A stretch of 64,000 nucleotides of DNA from the NCBI GenBank assembly GCA_029560585.1, contig JAKQKQ010000010.1, forward strand, positions 1 through 64,000, written 5' to 3'. This document shows positions 40,620 to 49,691 of the stretch, piece by piece. The stretch comes from Verrucomicrobiota bacterium (GTDB lineage: Bacteria > Verrucomicrobiota > Verrucomicrobiia > JADLBR01). A program made the translations under genes and the position numbers. Each line of letters begins with the position of its first letter. The first letter of the stretch is position 1. Below the pieces are notes generated by a model that saw only the letters and a program-made list of their open reading frames with translations, did not search any database and had not been told where the DNA came from.

Positions 40620-41279
40620 TCAGCGCTGCCGCATCTCGCGCTCGATCAGGGCGCGGCTCGGGAGCGGGCGCCGAAACGCGGTGACCAGGTCATTTGACTT
40701 GAGGAATGTGGGGACATCAAAGCCACGCTTGGGTACGGCGTAGATCCCGGAAGAGCCGCGGGCATCGAGCAGTTGGCCGCAGTAGAGCACGTGGGAGCCC
40801 ACACGACACTTGCCCTCGAGGCAGTAGTAGCGGATGCGCCCTGGCGCCGCGTCGATGTAGACCGTCGTGCCGAGGATCGCCGCCACAGCAACGCCGCCGT
40901 AGACCCGGCGCTCGCCCTGCCCTTTCGGGAACACGAAAAGGCCGCGGCCCTGATCGAGGCGGTAGTCTCCCCGCGTCAGATCGAAACGGAACACGCTATT
41001 AGGGCCGATGCGGATCAGTGCGCCGTTGTCGCACGACATCTCGGCCCGCGATTGGCGTGCCGTTTTCGCGAACTCGTCGGACGTGAAGCGCTGGCCCACG
41101 GCCGCGGGGGTCTCGCCCCGGGTCACCAGGGAACCGACGCTCACCTTGCCGACGACCTCCGTGAATTGCGCCGAGGGGGACCCGGCGCCCGCTAACATCG
41201 GTGCGCCAAGGCCCAGCAGCAGCCCGGCGGCGATGTGTTTGGATGTTTGAATGCCATTGCAGAATAATCGATGGCTCAT
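40620..41279 (-). CDS. Secreted FecR-domain protein
   Basis: 219 aa. Signal-like N-terminus (IAAGLLLGLGAPMLAGAGS). FecR-type domain: TEVVGKVSVGSLVTRGET, GQRFTSDEFAKTARQSRAEM, LIRIGPNSVFRFD, GRGLFVFPKGQG, VAAILGTTVYIDA, GKCRVGSHVLYCGQLLDA. In this lineage such proteins are usually exported and not tied to iron sensing; no sigma/anti-sigma partner is adjacent. ATG 41279 is chosen over the upstream extension because it starts the signal region. Confidence 0.85.
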   Translation of the reverse strand: MSHRLFCNGIQTSKHIAAGLLLGLGAPMLAGAGSPSAQFTEVVGKVSVGSLVTRGETPAAVGQRFTSDEFAKTARQSRAEMSCDNGALIRIGPNSVFRFDLTRGDYRLDQGRGLFVFPKGQGERRVYGGVAVAAILGTTVYIDAAPGRIRYYCLEGKCRVGSHVLYCGQLLDARGSSGIYAVPKRGFDVPTFLKSNDLVTAFRRPLPSRALIEREMRQR

Positions 41280-41327
41280 GGCGCCCTGTAAGCCCGATCC
41301 GTGATTTGGCAACTGCACGAACGGGCC

Positions 41328-41356
41328 TTGGTCAAAGGCCGATCCCACGATACGCT
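41328..41356 (+). promoter_or_regulatory. Possible promoter of the frameshifted gene
   Basis: TTGGTC (41328-41333), 17 bp, TACGCT (41351-41356), seven bases before ATG 41363. Spacing is good but the -10 is weak, and the message would be leaderless. Confidence 0.3.
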
Positions 41357-41362
41357 TATTGC

Positions 41363-42114
41363 ATGAGCCTCGATTTGCGGGGCGTGGTTGGCGCGGCGCT
41401 TGTCACCGGATCCTTCGGGTTGGCGGCGGTCTCCTCGACCGCGGCGAGCGCCGCCACCTTTCCCAGGCACGTCGAAATGGGTCCCCCCGAGACGGTCCTC
41501 GCCCACGGCCGGTTCGGGCTGACTTATTTTCCCGACGAACGCCTCACCGTGGTGCGCGACCGGCCGTCCTATCGCGCGCTGATCGCCGCGGGCGTATCCT
41601 CGTATCTGCTTGAGGGGCCAGGACCGACGCATGGCGCAAGTTCTTCGAGGGCGATTTCACCGAGCCCGGCATCGGTGGGCGCGACACGCCCATCGTGACG
41701 GGGAACCAGGAGAATGAAGCGGCCCTGTTCCCACACGTGATCCACTTCCCGTTGCCGCCGCAGTTCGTGATGCTGTTTTGCCTGAACGCGCGGGGCGAGG
41801 ATGGGGATCCGGCCCGGTCCGGCATCTACGCCGCGTTTTCAGACGACGGAATCGCTTGGCCGAAGGAAAGATTCTTGCAGGTTTGGAAGGTGCCCGTCCT
41901 GCCGAAGATCGGCCGGAGGCTCGCCTGGCATCCGACCTTTGTCCCGGATGACGTCGGCGACTGGCTCGGCTGGCTGTACTACGGCTACAGCGAGACTTGG
42001 GGCCATGGGTCGCCCCACGAACCGCACCACTTGATGCGCAGGCCTCTATCCTTCACGATGTCACGCGCACCGCACCAAGGAGCAAATGAGCGCGCCCCGG
42101 CCCTGGACCCTTGA
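41363..42114 (+). pseudogene. Frameshifted secreted protein gene
   Basis: Frame one from ATG 41363 encodes a signal peptide (RGVVGAALVTGSFGLAAVSS) and then RHVEMGPPETVLAHGRFGL and VVRDRPSYRALIAAGVS, ending about 41615. The sequence continues in the next frame as TDAWRKFFEGDFTEPGIG and GRDTPIVTGNQENEAALFPH, down to the stop at 42114. Both halves together look like one secreted protein with a beta-propeller flavour (YAAFSDDGIAWPKERFL, WHPTFVPDDVGDWLGWLYYG). One base gained or lost near 41605-41625 (in GAGGGGCCAGGACC) explains the break. It may be a real mutation or a sequencing error in a G/C run. Its 3' end overlaps the URO-D-like gene. Confidence 0.7.
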
Positions 42115-43177
42115 GCTTGCGGGGATGCCGCATTTTGACGAGGCCATGCGGCGCGTCTCCGCGTGGTACGAGCAGGCGGTCATCGATCGCCCACCGATCC
42201 GGTTTGCCCGGCACAACGTGCAGCACGATGCGGGCCGCCCATTGGACATGTCGCGCTGGTCGACGCTCAAGGACCGCTGGTTCGACGCGGAATACCAGGT
42301 CGAGGCATTCGCGCAACGCGTCCGGGGCCGGAATTTCCCGGCCGAGACCTTTCCGGTCTTCTGGCCGAACCTCGGCCCTGAGGTCTATGCGGCATTCTAC
42401 GGCTGCGAGCTTGTCTTTCAGGATGTCACGTCGTACGCGAAGCCCATCGTCCATGACTGGGATGACATGGCCACGTTGCGGCTCGACATGGACAACCCCT
42501 GCCTGCGCAAGATCGACGAGATCACGCGCGTCGCGCTCGATCGCGGAAAGGGGCTCTTCCTCGTCGGCTACACCGACCTGCATCCGGGCATCGACTGCGC
42601 CGCCGCCTGGCGCGACCCCCAGAGCCTGTGCGTGGACATGGTCATGGAACCCGACGACGTCAAGATCCTCATCGACCTCGCCAACCGCGACTTCGCCAGG
42701 GTCTTCGACCATTTCCATGGCGTGCTCAGGGGGCATGGCCAGCCGTCGGTGGGGTGGATGGGCGTCCCCTCGTTTGGCAGGCTGCACCTTCCCGCCGCCG
42801 ACTTCGCGAGCCTCGTCTCGCCCGAAATGTTCGACGAATTCATCCTCCCCGCGTTCGCGCGCGAGATGGAGCACGTGGACCACAACATCTTTCACGTCGA
42901 TGGCCGCGGCGTCGCGAAGAACATTGACCGCATTCTGGAACTTCCCAACCTCAACGCCATCCAGTGGGCGCAGGGCGTCGGGAATGACCGGCCGATCCTA
43001 CAGTGGGTCCCCCTTATCAAGAGAATCCAGGCCGCCGGCAAATCCGTCATCGTGGACTTGGCCCCGGCCGAACTGGAGGAACTGATCGGACAGCTCCGGC
43101 CCGAGGGCCTCTTCCTCTGGATCGCCGCAGAGCCCGGGACCGAGGAGGACATCATCCGGCGGACCGAGCGATGGTAG
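42086..43177 (+). CDS. Uroporphyrinogen decarboxylase-superfamily protein
   Basis: 363 aa, URO-D/MtaA-like barrel. AYALFYGCE-like AAFYGCELVFQDVTSY, then FLVGYTDLHPGIDCAAAWRD, LVSPEMFDEFILPAFARE, HNIFHVDGRGVAKNIDRIL and ILELPNLNAIQWAQGVGND are the family blocks. The tetrapyrrole-binding N-terminal Arg motif of true URO-D is not seen, and no haem gene is nearby, so this is probably the corrinoid methyltransferase-like or sugar-locus subtype frequent in PVC genomes. ATG 42086 follows AAGGAG by four bases. Confidence 0.8.
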   Translation: MSAPRPWTLELAGMPHFDEAMRRVSAWYEQAVIDRPPIRFARHNVQHDAGRPLDMSRWSTLKDRWFDAEYQVEAFAQRVRGRNFPAETFPVFWPNLGPEVYAAFYGCELVFQDVTSYAKPIVHDWDDMATLRLDMDNPCLRKIDEITRVALDRGKGLFLVGYTDLHPGIDCAAAWRDPQSLCVDMVMEPDDVKILIDLANRDFARVFDHFHGVLRGHGQPSVGWMGVPSFGRLHLPAADFASLVSPEMFDEFILPAFAREMEHVDHNIFHVDGRGVAKNIDRILELPNLNAIQWAQGVGNDRPILQWVPLIKRIQAAGKSVIVDLAPAELEELIGQLRPEGLFLWIAAEPGTEEDIIRRTERW

Positions 43178-43237
43178 AATAACTCCGTTCCAATGGCCCA
43201 TGCGGAAATTTCTGATCTTGGGAGCACTTCTTTCAAT

Positions 43238-43322
43238 CGTTCGTCCTGAGCCTGTCGAAGGACGTGCTGCATACGCCATTCGCCCTTCGACCGCTCGCTG
43301 CGCTCGCGCTCAGGACGAACGG
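43238..43322. repeat. Inverted family D repeat pair upstream of rhaB
   Basis: CGTTCGTCCTGAGCCTGTCG-AAGG at 43238-43261, then CCTTCGACCGCTCGCTGCG and GCTCAGGACGAACG ending 43322. The outer parts are complementary, so the pair can fold into a long hairpin. First copy is the reverse complement of 9912-9935. Confidence 0.65.
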
Positions 43323-43431
43323 CTGCGGTGTGAGCAGATTATCGCAACGCTGCTCTTCGACACAGGAGGGACCGCTGAAGCCCGCTTCCGTTTTCTTGCC
43401 GCCCCATTTGCGCCTCTGATAGCATGTCGCC

Positions 43432-44904
43432 ATGACTCAATATCTCGCGGTCGATCTTGGTGCGGACAGCGGCAGGGTGATGCTGGCGACGCTGGAGGGG
43501 GGCAAGCTGAATCTGGAGGAGATGCATCGCTTCGCGAACACGCCGGAGCCGAGGGGCGATTCGCTGCGATGGCGGATCGAGGTGCTGTTCGGCGAGATCC
43601 TCGCGGGGCTGGCGAAGGCGAAGGCCGCGGGGGCCCGACCCAAGAGCGTGAGCTGCGATTCGTGGGGGGTGGACTACGGGTTGCTGGGGGCGGACGGCAA
43701 GCTGATGGAGCCGCCATATATCTACCGCGACAAGCGGACCGACGGTGTGCCGGAGGCTGTGTACGCGAAGGTGCCGAAGTCCGAGATATTCGATGCGACG
43801 GGCATCCAGTTCATGCAGTTGAACACGCTGTATCAGCTCGTCGCGGCCGACGCCGAAAAGGGCGCGCCCCTGCGCAAGGCCGATCGCTTCGTGATGATCG
43901 GCGACCTCATGAATCACCTCCTGTCCGGCAAGGGCGTGGCCGAGCGCTCGCTGGCCAGCACGAGCCAGCTGTTCTGTCCGAGGAAAATGGACTGGGCCTG
44001 GGGACTCATCGAGCGGTTGGGGTTGCCGCGCAGCGTGTTTCCGCAGATCGTCGATTCCGGGACGCGCCTTGGTCCGCTGCTGCCCGAGGTCGCTGCGAAA
44101 ACGGGGCTGGAGGGCGTCGGCGTTATCGCCTCCTGCTCCCACGACACCGGTGCCGCGGTGGCCGCGATCCCCGCGGCGGCGTCTGACGACTGGGCCTATC
44201 TGTCCTGCGGCACGTGGTCGCTGATGGGCGTGGAGCTGCGCCACCCCCGGATCAACGCGGATGTCCTGGCGGCGAACTTCACGAACGAGGTCGGCTTCGG
44301 CGGCACAATACGGTTCTTGAAGAACATCACGGGCCTTTGGCTTGTGCAGGAATCGCGCCGCGCGTGGGAGGCCGAGGGCAAGAAATTCGATTTCAAGACC
44401 CTCGAGGAGAAGGCGGCCGCCGCGAAGCCATTCCAGGGCTTCGTGCGCACCGACGACCGGCGCTTCGGGAGCCCCGGGGGCATGCCGGCCAAGATCCGCG
44501 ATTATCTCAAAGAGACCGGCCAGCCCGCGCCCGAAGACGAGGGCTCGATCATCCGCATCGCGCTGGAGAGCCTCGCGCTGACTTACCGGGAAACCCTAGA
44601 TCGCATCGAGGCGCTCACGGGGCGCAAGATTGCGCGCCTGCACATGGTCGGCGGCGGCACGCGCGACCGCCTGCTCTGCCAGTTGACCGCGGACGCCATC
44701 GAGCGGCCCGTGCTGGCGGGTCCGGTGGAGGCCACGGCCGCCGGCAACGCGCTGGTGCAGGCGATCGCCTCCGGCGACCTCAGCGATCTCGACGCGCTGC
44801 GCGCCGTCGTGCGGTCGTCCTTCGAGATCAAAGAGTATCGGCCCGTCGGCGGAAAGGGCTGGGCCGAGGCCCGCGCGAGATTTGCGAAGCTCGAGGCGCG
44901 GTGA
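43432..44904 (+). CDS. rhaB: Rhamnulokinase
   Basis: 490-aa FGGY-family kinase that phosphorylates L-rhamnulose in the cytosol. N-terminal ATPase motif YLAVDLGADSGRVMLATL; substrate region SCDSWGVDYGLLGADG; IYRDKRTDG; TGIQFMQLNTLYQL; second half LSCGTWSLMGVEL, HMVGGGTRDRLLCQLTA and GPVEATAAGNALVQAI. Length and motif order fit RhaB rather than xylulokinase. No rhamnose isomerase or aldolase gene is next to it. With the sulfatases and glycosidases here, it suits breakdown of a sulfated rhamnose polymer. Confidence 0.93.
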   Translation: MTQYLAVDLGADSGRVMLATLEGGKLNLEEMHRFANTPEPRGDSLRWRIEVLFGEILAGLAKAKAAGARPKSVSCDSWGVDYGLLGADGKLMEPPYIYRDKRTDGVPEAVYAKVPKSEIFDATGIQFMQLNTLYQLVAADAEKGAPLRKADRFVMIGDLMNHLLSGKGVAERSLASTSQLFCPRKMDWAWGLIERLGLPRSVFPQIVDSGTRLGPLLPEVAAKTGLEGVGVIASCSHDTGAAVAAIPAAASDDWAYLSCGTWSLMGVELRHPRINADVLAANFTNEVGFGGTIRFLKNITGLWLVQESRRAWEAEGKKFDFKTLEEKAAAAKPFQGFVRTDDRRFGSPGGMPAKIRDYLKETGQPAPEDEGSIIRIALESLALTYRETLDRIEALTGRKIARLHMVGGGTRDRLLCQLTADAIERPVLAGPVEATAAGNALVQAIASGDLSDLDALRAVVRSSFEIKEYRPVGGKGWAEARARFAKLEAR

Positions 44905-44940
44905 CTTGCGGGCCGCGCCACCGGTTGTTATCGGTTTCCA

Positions 44941-45013
44941 ACCACGAATGGACACCAATGAACACGAATATCAAGTCGGTGGAAATTGGTGTTGATTGGT
45001 GTCCATTCGTGGT
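44941..45013. terminator. 25-bp-arm hairpin between convergent rhaB and clpB
   Basis: Left arm 44941-44965 (ACCACGAATGGACACCAATG plus five) pairs with 44989-45013 with a single mismatch; loop 23 nt. Placed between two convergent genes it could stop both transcripts, though no T-tract is present. The arm is a member of dispersed family E (also 21126-21194). Confidence 0.65.
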
Positions 45014-45052
45014 CCAGAACCGCACCCACGGGCGTGCGAGAGTCTGGACCAC
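45009..45052. terminator. Second hairpin after clpB
   Basis: Perfect 10-bp arms GTGGTCCAGA (45009-45018) and TCTGGACCAC (45043-45052), with an inner CGCAC/GTGCG stem. It shares five bases with the previous hairpin, so the two could be alternative folds. Confidence 0.55.
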
Positions 45053-45083
45053 GGATCGCGCGGGTGGTTCGTCGGGGTCCTGA

Positions 45084-47693
45084 TCAACCCTTGCTCTGGA
45101 AGACGAGCGCGCCCTTCTTGGCATCGACGGTGACTTGGGCGCCGTCGCTGATCTCGCCCATGAGCAATTTGCGCGAGAGGGCGGTCTCGATCTCGCGCTG
45201 GAGGTAGCGCTTCAATGGGCGCGCGCCATAGACCGGGTCGTAGCCTTGGCGGGCGACGAATTCGCGTGCCGCCTCGGTGAGGTGGAGCTGGATGGAGCGT
45301 GCCTCGATGCGTTTGCGGATGAGGTCCAGCTGCAGCTCCACGATGCGCTCGATCTCCGCGAGGGTGAGGGGTTTGAAGAGCACGATGTCGTCGACGCGGT
45401 TGAGGAATTCGGGCCGGAAGTGGGCGCGCATCTCGCGAAGGACGCGGTCCCGGATGTCGTCGCTGATCTCGCCGCGGTCGCTGACGTTTTCCAGCAGCAG
45501 GGGGCTGCCGATGTTCGACGTCATGATGATGATCGTGTTCTTGAAATCGACGGTGCGGCCCTGGCTGTCGGTGAGACGGCCATCGTCGAGGATCTGGAGC
45601 AGCACATTGAAAGCGTCGTGGTGCGCCTTCTCGATCTCGTCGAATAGGATGACGGCGTAGGGCCTGCGGCGGACTGCCTCGGTGAGCTGGCCGCCCTCCT
45701 CGTAGCCGACGTAGCCCGGGGGCGCGCCGATGAGCCGCGCGACGGCGTGTTTCTCCATGTACTCGGACATGTCGATGCGGATCAGGGCCTCCTCGCTGTC
45801 GAAGAGCGCCTCGGCGAGCGCGCGGGCCAGCTCGGTTTTTCCGACGCCGGTGGGGCCGAGGAAGATGAACGAACCGATGGGGCGCTTCGGGTCTTTGAGG
45901 CCGGAGCGGGCGCGGATGACGGCATCGGCGGCGGCCTGCACGGCCTCGTCCTGGCCGATGACGCGGCGATGCAGCAATTCGTCCAGGCGGAGGAGCTTTT
46001 CTTTTTCACCCTCCAGGAGGCGGGAGACGGGGATGCCGGTCCAGCGGGCGACGACCTCGGCGATCTCATCGGGCGTGACCTCCTCCTGGATGAGGCGACG
46101 CGCGCCCTCGGCACCGGCCAGCTGCTGCTCCTTTTCGCGAATCTTCTTTTCCAGCTCCGGGATGCGGCCGTACTGGAATTCGGCGACGCGGTCCAAGCGG
46201 TGCTCGCGCTGGGCCTTTTGCATCTCATTCCGCGCATGCTCCAGCGCCAGGCGGAGGCCGCGGACCTCCTCGATGCCGGCCTTTTCGCCATCCCATTGGG
46301 CCTTGAGGGCGTCGCGCTGCGCCTTCTGTTCGGCGAGGTCGCGCTCCAGGTCGGCGAGGCGTTCGCGGGAGGCCTTGTCCTTTTCCTTCTTGAGCGCCTC
46401 GCGCTCGATCTCCAGCTGCATGATGCGCCGCTGGAGGCCCTCCAATTCCTCGGGCATGCTCTCCATCTCGGTGCGGAGTTTTGCTGCGGACTCATCGACC
46501 AGGTCGATGGCCTTATCGGGGAGGAAACGGTCGGAGATATAGCGGTGCGAGAGCGTGGCGGCGGCGACGAGGGCGGCGTCCTGAATGCGCACCCCGTGGT
46601 GCAGCTGGTAGCGCTCGCTGAGGCCGCGGAGTATGGAGATCGTGTCCTCGACGCTGGGCTCGGTGACGAGCACGGGCTGGAAGCGGCGCTCCAGGGCGGC
46701 GTCTTTTTCGACGTGTTTCCGGTATTCGTCCAGGGTCGTCGCGCCGATGCAGTGCAGTTCGCCGCGGGCGAGCATGGGCTTGAGCATGTTGCCGGCATCC
46801 ATGGCACCCTCGGCCTTGCCCGCGCCGACCATGGTGTGGATCTCGTCGATGAAGAGAATGATCTGGCCCTGTGCGGCGGCGATCTCGTGGAGGACGGCCT
46901 TGAGGCGCTCCTCGAACTCGCCGCGGTACTTCGCGCCCGCGATGAGTGCGCCCAGGTCCAGCGCGACGATGCGCTTCTCTTTTAGGCTCTCGGGGACATC
47001 GCCCGCGACGATCCGTCGGGCGAGGCCCTCGACGATGGCGGTCTTGCCGACGCCCGGCTCGCCGATGAGCACGGGGTTGTTCTTTGTCCGCCGCGAAAGC
47101 ACCTGGATGCAGCGGCGGATCTCGCCGTCGCGGCCGATGACGGGGTCGAGCTTGTTCTGGCGCGCGAGTCGGGTGAGGTCGCGGCCGTATTTCTCCAATG
47201 CCTCGTAGGTGGTTTCGGGATTTTGGCTGGTGACGCGCTGGTTGCCGCGCACCGCCGTGAGCGCCTGAAGGAGCTGGCCCTCGGTGATCTTCAGTTCGCG
47301 AAAGATCTTCGCGACGGCGGTTTCCGATGGCTCTCGGAACATCGCCAGCACGAGGTGCTCCACGCTGACGAATTCGTCCTTGAGCCGCTTGGCGTCATCT
47401 TCCGCGCGCGCCAGGAGCTGGTTCAGGCGCTGCGTTACGGCGATGCTCGCCATGGGGCCGGTCGAGGCGATCACGCGCGGGAGGGAATCCAGCGCCTGTT
47501 CCACGCGGCCGCGCAACGCTTGCATCGGCGCACCAGCGCGCTCGAACAGACGGGGCACCAGTCCCTCGGGCTGTTGGATGAGCGCGAGCAGCAGATGCTC
47601 CACATCGACGGCCTGATGGCCCAGGCGCGTGGCGATCCCCTGCGCCTCCACCAGCGCCATCTGCGCTTTCTCGGTCAATCGATTCATGTCCAT
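45084..47693 (-). CDS. clpB: ATP-dependent disaggregase ClpB
   Basis: 869-aa Hsp104/ClpB hexameric unfoldase that rescues aggregated protein with DnaK. N-domain to about 150 (two ClpN repeats, [15 protein letters not shown]). AAA1 with GEPGVGKT and [14 protein letters not shown] coiled-coil middle domain about 400-525, Lys/Glu-rich ([19 protein letters not shown]). AAA2 with [39 protein letters not shown] (pore loop GYVG) and [13 protein letters not shown]. Full length for ClpB; the middle domain separates it from ClpA and ClpC. No CIRCE element or sigma32-like box was seen upstream. ATG 47693; [12 protein letters not shown] at 47687 is the alternative. Confidence 0.97.
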   Translation of the reverse strand: MDMNRLTEKAQMALVEAQGIATRLGHQAVDVEHLLLALIQQPEGLVPRLFERAGAPMQALRGRVEQALDSLPRVIASTGPMASIAVTQRLNQLLARAEDDAKRLKDEFVSVEHLVLAMFREPSETAVAKIFRELKITEGQLLQALTAVRGNQRVTSQNPETTYEALEKYGRDLTRLARQNKLDPVIGRDGEIRRCIQVLSRRTKNNPVLIGEPGVGKTAIVEGLARRIVAGDVPESLKEKRIVALDLGALIAGAKYRGEFEERLKAVLHEIAAAQGQIILFIDEIHTMVGAGKAEGAMDAGNMLKPMLARGELHCIGATTLDEYRKHVEKDAALERRFQPVLVTEPSVEDTISILRGLSERYQLHHGVRIQDAALVAAATLSHRYISDRFLPDKAIDLVDESAAKLRTEMESMPEELEGLQRRIMQLEIEREALKKEKDKASRERLADLERDLAEQKAQRDALKAQWDGEKAGIEEVRGLRLALEHARNEMQKAQREHRLDRVAEFQYGRIPELEKKIREKEQQLAGAEGARRLIQEEVTPDEIAEVVARWTGIPVSRLLEGEKEKLLRLDELLHRRVIGQDEAVQAAADAVIRARSGLKDPKRPIGSFIFLGPTGVGKTELARALAEALFDSEEALIRIDMSEYMEKHAVARLIGAPPGYVGYEEGGQLTEAVRRRPYAVILFDEIEKAHHDAFNVLLQILDDGRLTDSQGRTVDFKNTIIIMTSNIGSPLLLENVSDRGEISDDIRDRVLREMRAHFRPEFLNRVDDIVLFKPLTLAEIERIVELQLDLIRKRIEARSIQLHLTEAAREFVARQGYDPVYGARPLKRYLQREIETALSRKLLMGEISDGAQVTVDAKKGALVFQSKG

Positions 47694-47977
47694 CGGTGTA
47701 TAAGACTCCCTGCGGATTAGGTAACGGTTCGATCCTGCAGAGAACCTAGATCACGATTCGTGCCAGCCTGAAGATGATCGTATTGATTTTGCAACATGCT
47801 GTCGTTGAGGTATATATGGATAATTGATGCGCGCCAGGGCCCTTCGCGGCAGTGCCAAAATGACACTTTCGAGGGACTCTGATTGACAGTCATGGGCCGA
47901 ATGCTGCCGTCTTGCGGATCGTTGTGGTGCGACGCGGACGGGCTTCCCAAAGTCTGACGGGTTCTTACGATCCGCGC
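47694..47977. other. Divergent control region of clpB and the spermidine-synthase-like gene
   Basis: 284 bp, more AT-rich than its surroundings at 47760-47830 (TATATATGGATAATTGATG). It should carry the clpB promoter (minus) and that of the gene starting 47978. GGGAGTC lies shortly before clpB. No known heat-shock operator was recognised. Confidence 0.5.
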
Positions 47978-48700
47978 ATGGGCAAGGACTTCGAGGTGAT
48001 CGATTTCCAACAGACGCCACTCGGCGATTTGATGCTTCGACGGAGGACCGTCGCTACTCTGGGGGGTCTGGAAGTTTTCGAGGTGAAGCTTGGCGATGAG
48101 TTCTTGATGACGAGCTTGTTCCATGACGTGGAGGTCGCTTTAGCGGATTTCGCTCTGGCGGAGTTGGACGGAACGGCCCTGGATGTTGTCGTGGGTGGTC
48201 TCGGGCTGGGATACACGGCGCTCGCGGCCCTGAAAGACGCGCGCGTGCGCTCGCTGGCGGTGGTCGAGGCTTTGAAACCCGTGATCGACTGGCACAATCA
48301 AGGCCGGGTTCCGCTGGCATCGCAATTGGTGGGCGATCCTCGCTGTCGATTCGTCCACGGAGACTTCTTTGGATTAGCCGCGGTTCCGGGAGCGGGGTTC
48401 GACCCCGAATGTCCTGGGCAACGCTTCCACGCCGTCCTCTTGGACATCGACCACTCGCCGCGGCACCTGTTGCACCCGCGCCATGCAGCGTTCTACGAGC
48501 CGGACGGTCTCCGCCAGTTCGCGGCGCACATGCAACCCCGGGGCGTTTTCGGTCTCTGGTCTGACGATCCGCCGGACCCGGATTTTCTGCGGAATCTCGG
48601 CCACGTCTTTATCAGCTCGAGGGCGCAGGTCGTTAAATTCTACAACCCGCTCCAGGGCCGCGATTCGGCGAGCACCGTCTATATCGCACGGGTCGAGTAA
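47978..48700 (+). CDS. Spermidine-synthase-like methyltransferase-fold protein
   Basis: 240 aa with a Rossmann core of the spermidine synthase family: DVVVGGLGLGYTALAALKD (glycine-rich loop), SLAVVEALKPVIDWH, CRFVHGDFFGL, HAVLLDIDHSPRHLLHPRH. The Asp pairs that hold decarboxylated AdoMet and putrescine are not all conserved (DIDHSP in place of D-x-TDP), so it may not make polyamine. ATG 47978 is preferred; the upstream extension is low in conservation. Confidence 0.78.
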   Translation: MGKDFEVIDFQQTPLGDLMLRRRTVATLGGLEVFEVKLGDEFLMTSLFHDVEVALADFALAELDGTALDVVVGGLGLGYTALAALKDARVRSLAVVEALKPVIDWHNQGRVPLASQLVGDPRCRFVHGDFFGLAAVPGAGFDPECPGQRFHAVLLDIDHSPRHLLHPRHAAFYEPDGLRQFAAHMQPRGVFGLWSDDPPDPDFLRNLGHVFISSRAQVVKFYNPLQGRDSASTVYIARVE

Positions 48701-48942
48701 ACGGAGGGGCCCGCGACCGGCGCCCTGATGGCACATGGTTGGCGCCTGATCAGCGGCGTGGACAGTCGGCGCCTGCGGCAGAGAGCACCCACATTTGAGG
48801 GCCTCTGGGCCAGCAGGGTGCGGCGGGCCATGGCCGGCCTCAATGATCGCGGTATTTGTATTTGTCGCATTCCGCGCCATAGTCTGCGGGCCGTCGGTCG
48901 GGTTCGGATTACCGGCCGGGAGGCACCGTGGAGGATATGGCG

Positions 48943-49350
48943 ATGGTACAGGATGATTCGTTGGTGATGCGGAAGACGCGGGAGCTGTGCGAGGTGATCG
49001 TCGCGCAGCCAGAGTTTCGGTCGATCCAGGAGCGGGTGAGCGCGTTCGAGGCGGACCCCGAGGCGCGCCGGCTGTACGACTCGCTGGTGGAGCGTCACCA
49101 GCAACTCCAGCGGCAGCAGGAGATGGGCCGGGTCATCGGCGATGACGAGATGGACGATTTCGACAAGTTGCGCCAGCAAGTCTTTGACAACGGGGTGGCC
49201 AAGGGATTCCTCGATGCGCGCGAGCAGGCGCACAACTTCCAGATGTCCGTGCGCCGATTCGTCTCAAAGACCTTTGAGCTGGGGCGCCTGCCGGAGCCCG
49301 AAGACATGGATGGCGGCGGCTGCTGCGAGAGCGGCTGCTCGTGCCATTAG
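48943..49350 (+). CDS. YlbF-family regulator with Cys-rich tail
   Basis: 135 aa. Coiled helices of the YlbF/YmcA (DUF964) family: TRELCEVIVAQPEFRSIQER, DPEARRLYDSLVERHQQLQ, FDKLRQQVFDNGVAKGFL, AREQAHNFQMSVRRFVSK. In Bacillus, relatives join RNase Y in mRNA processing. The C-terminus GGGCCESGCSCH holds five Cys and a His, which could bind a metal or Fe-S cluster, as in the [4Fe-4S]-bearing YmcA-YlbF-YaaT complex. ATG 48943 is chosen because GGAGG lies eight bases upstream; GTG 48928 with GGGAGG is also possible. Confidence 0.83.
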   Translation: MVQDDSLVMRKTRELCEVIVAQPEFRSIQERVSAFEADPEARRLYDSLVERHQQLQRQQEMGRVIGDDEMDDFDKLRQQVFDNGVAKGFLDAREQAHNFQMSVRRFVSKTFELGRLPEPEDMDGGGCCESGCSCH

Positions 49351-49383
49351 GCCGCATCATTCAGGGGAAAACTCGACGCCCGT

Positions 49384-49435
49384 TGCCGCCTGAGACAGGC
49401 GGCCCACAAAACTTGTGGGGCGTCTCTGCGAGACG
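49384..49435. repeat. Three tandem hairpins after the YlbF gene (family C end)
   Basis: GCCGCCTG-AGA-CAGGCGGC (49385-49403), CCCACAA-AAC-TTGTGGG (49403-49419), CGTCTC-TGC-GAGACG (49421-49435). All stems are perfect. The last two match the right half of family C. They could end the ylbF transcript. Confidence 0.75.
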
Positions 49436-49479
49436 GCAAACGCGCGCGTAGTATCAGGGCATCATGCCCGCCCGCCCGC

Positions 49480-49620
49480 CGGCGGTCATCCGGGGCACCA
49501 CCGGGGGTGAAAATGAGGCGTAGGAGCGCGCTCGCGCGCGATTCGCGCATGGAGTCGCCTGCAAGCAGGCTCCTACGATTCGGTGTCCGGATTTTCGAGC
49601 TAGGCCCGGACGCCGGGGCC
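49480..49620. repeat. REP-containing repeat left of rmuC
   Basis: Core 49520-49576: GTAGGAGCGCGCTCGCGCGCG ... TCGCCTGCAAGCAGGCTCC-TAC, the reverse orientation of family A. Flanks (GGTCATCCGGGGCACC before; TTTTCGAGCT after) also match 51280-51420, so the repeat is about 130 bp and lies in direct orientation on both sides of rmuC. Confidence 0.7.
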
Positions 49621-49691
49621 GACGTCGCTCCCAGATGGGACCGGATGCCCCATGCGCATTCCATCCACGGAAGGAAGCGCACCGGTGATCT

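Noticed and set aside
47694-47977. CIRCE or sigma32 control of clpB
   Set aside because: No TTAGCACTC/GAGTGCTAA inverted repeat and no matching heat-shock promoter boxes were found in the region.
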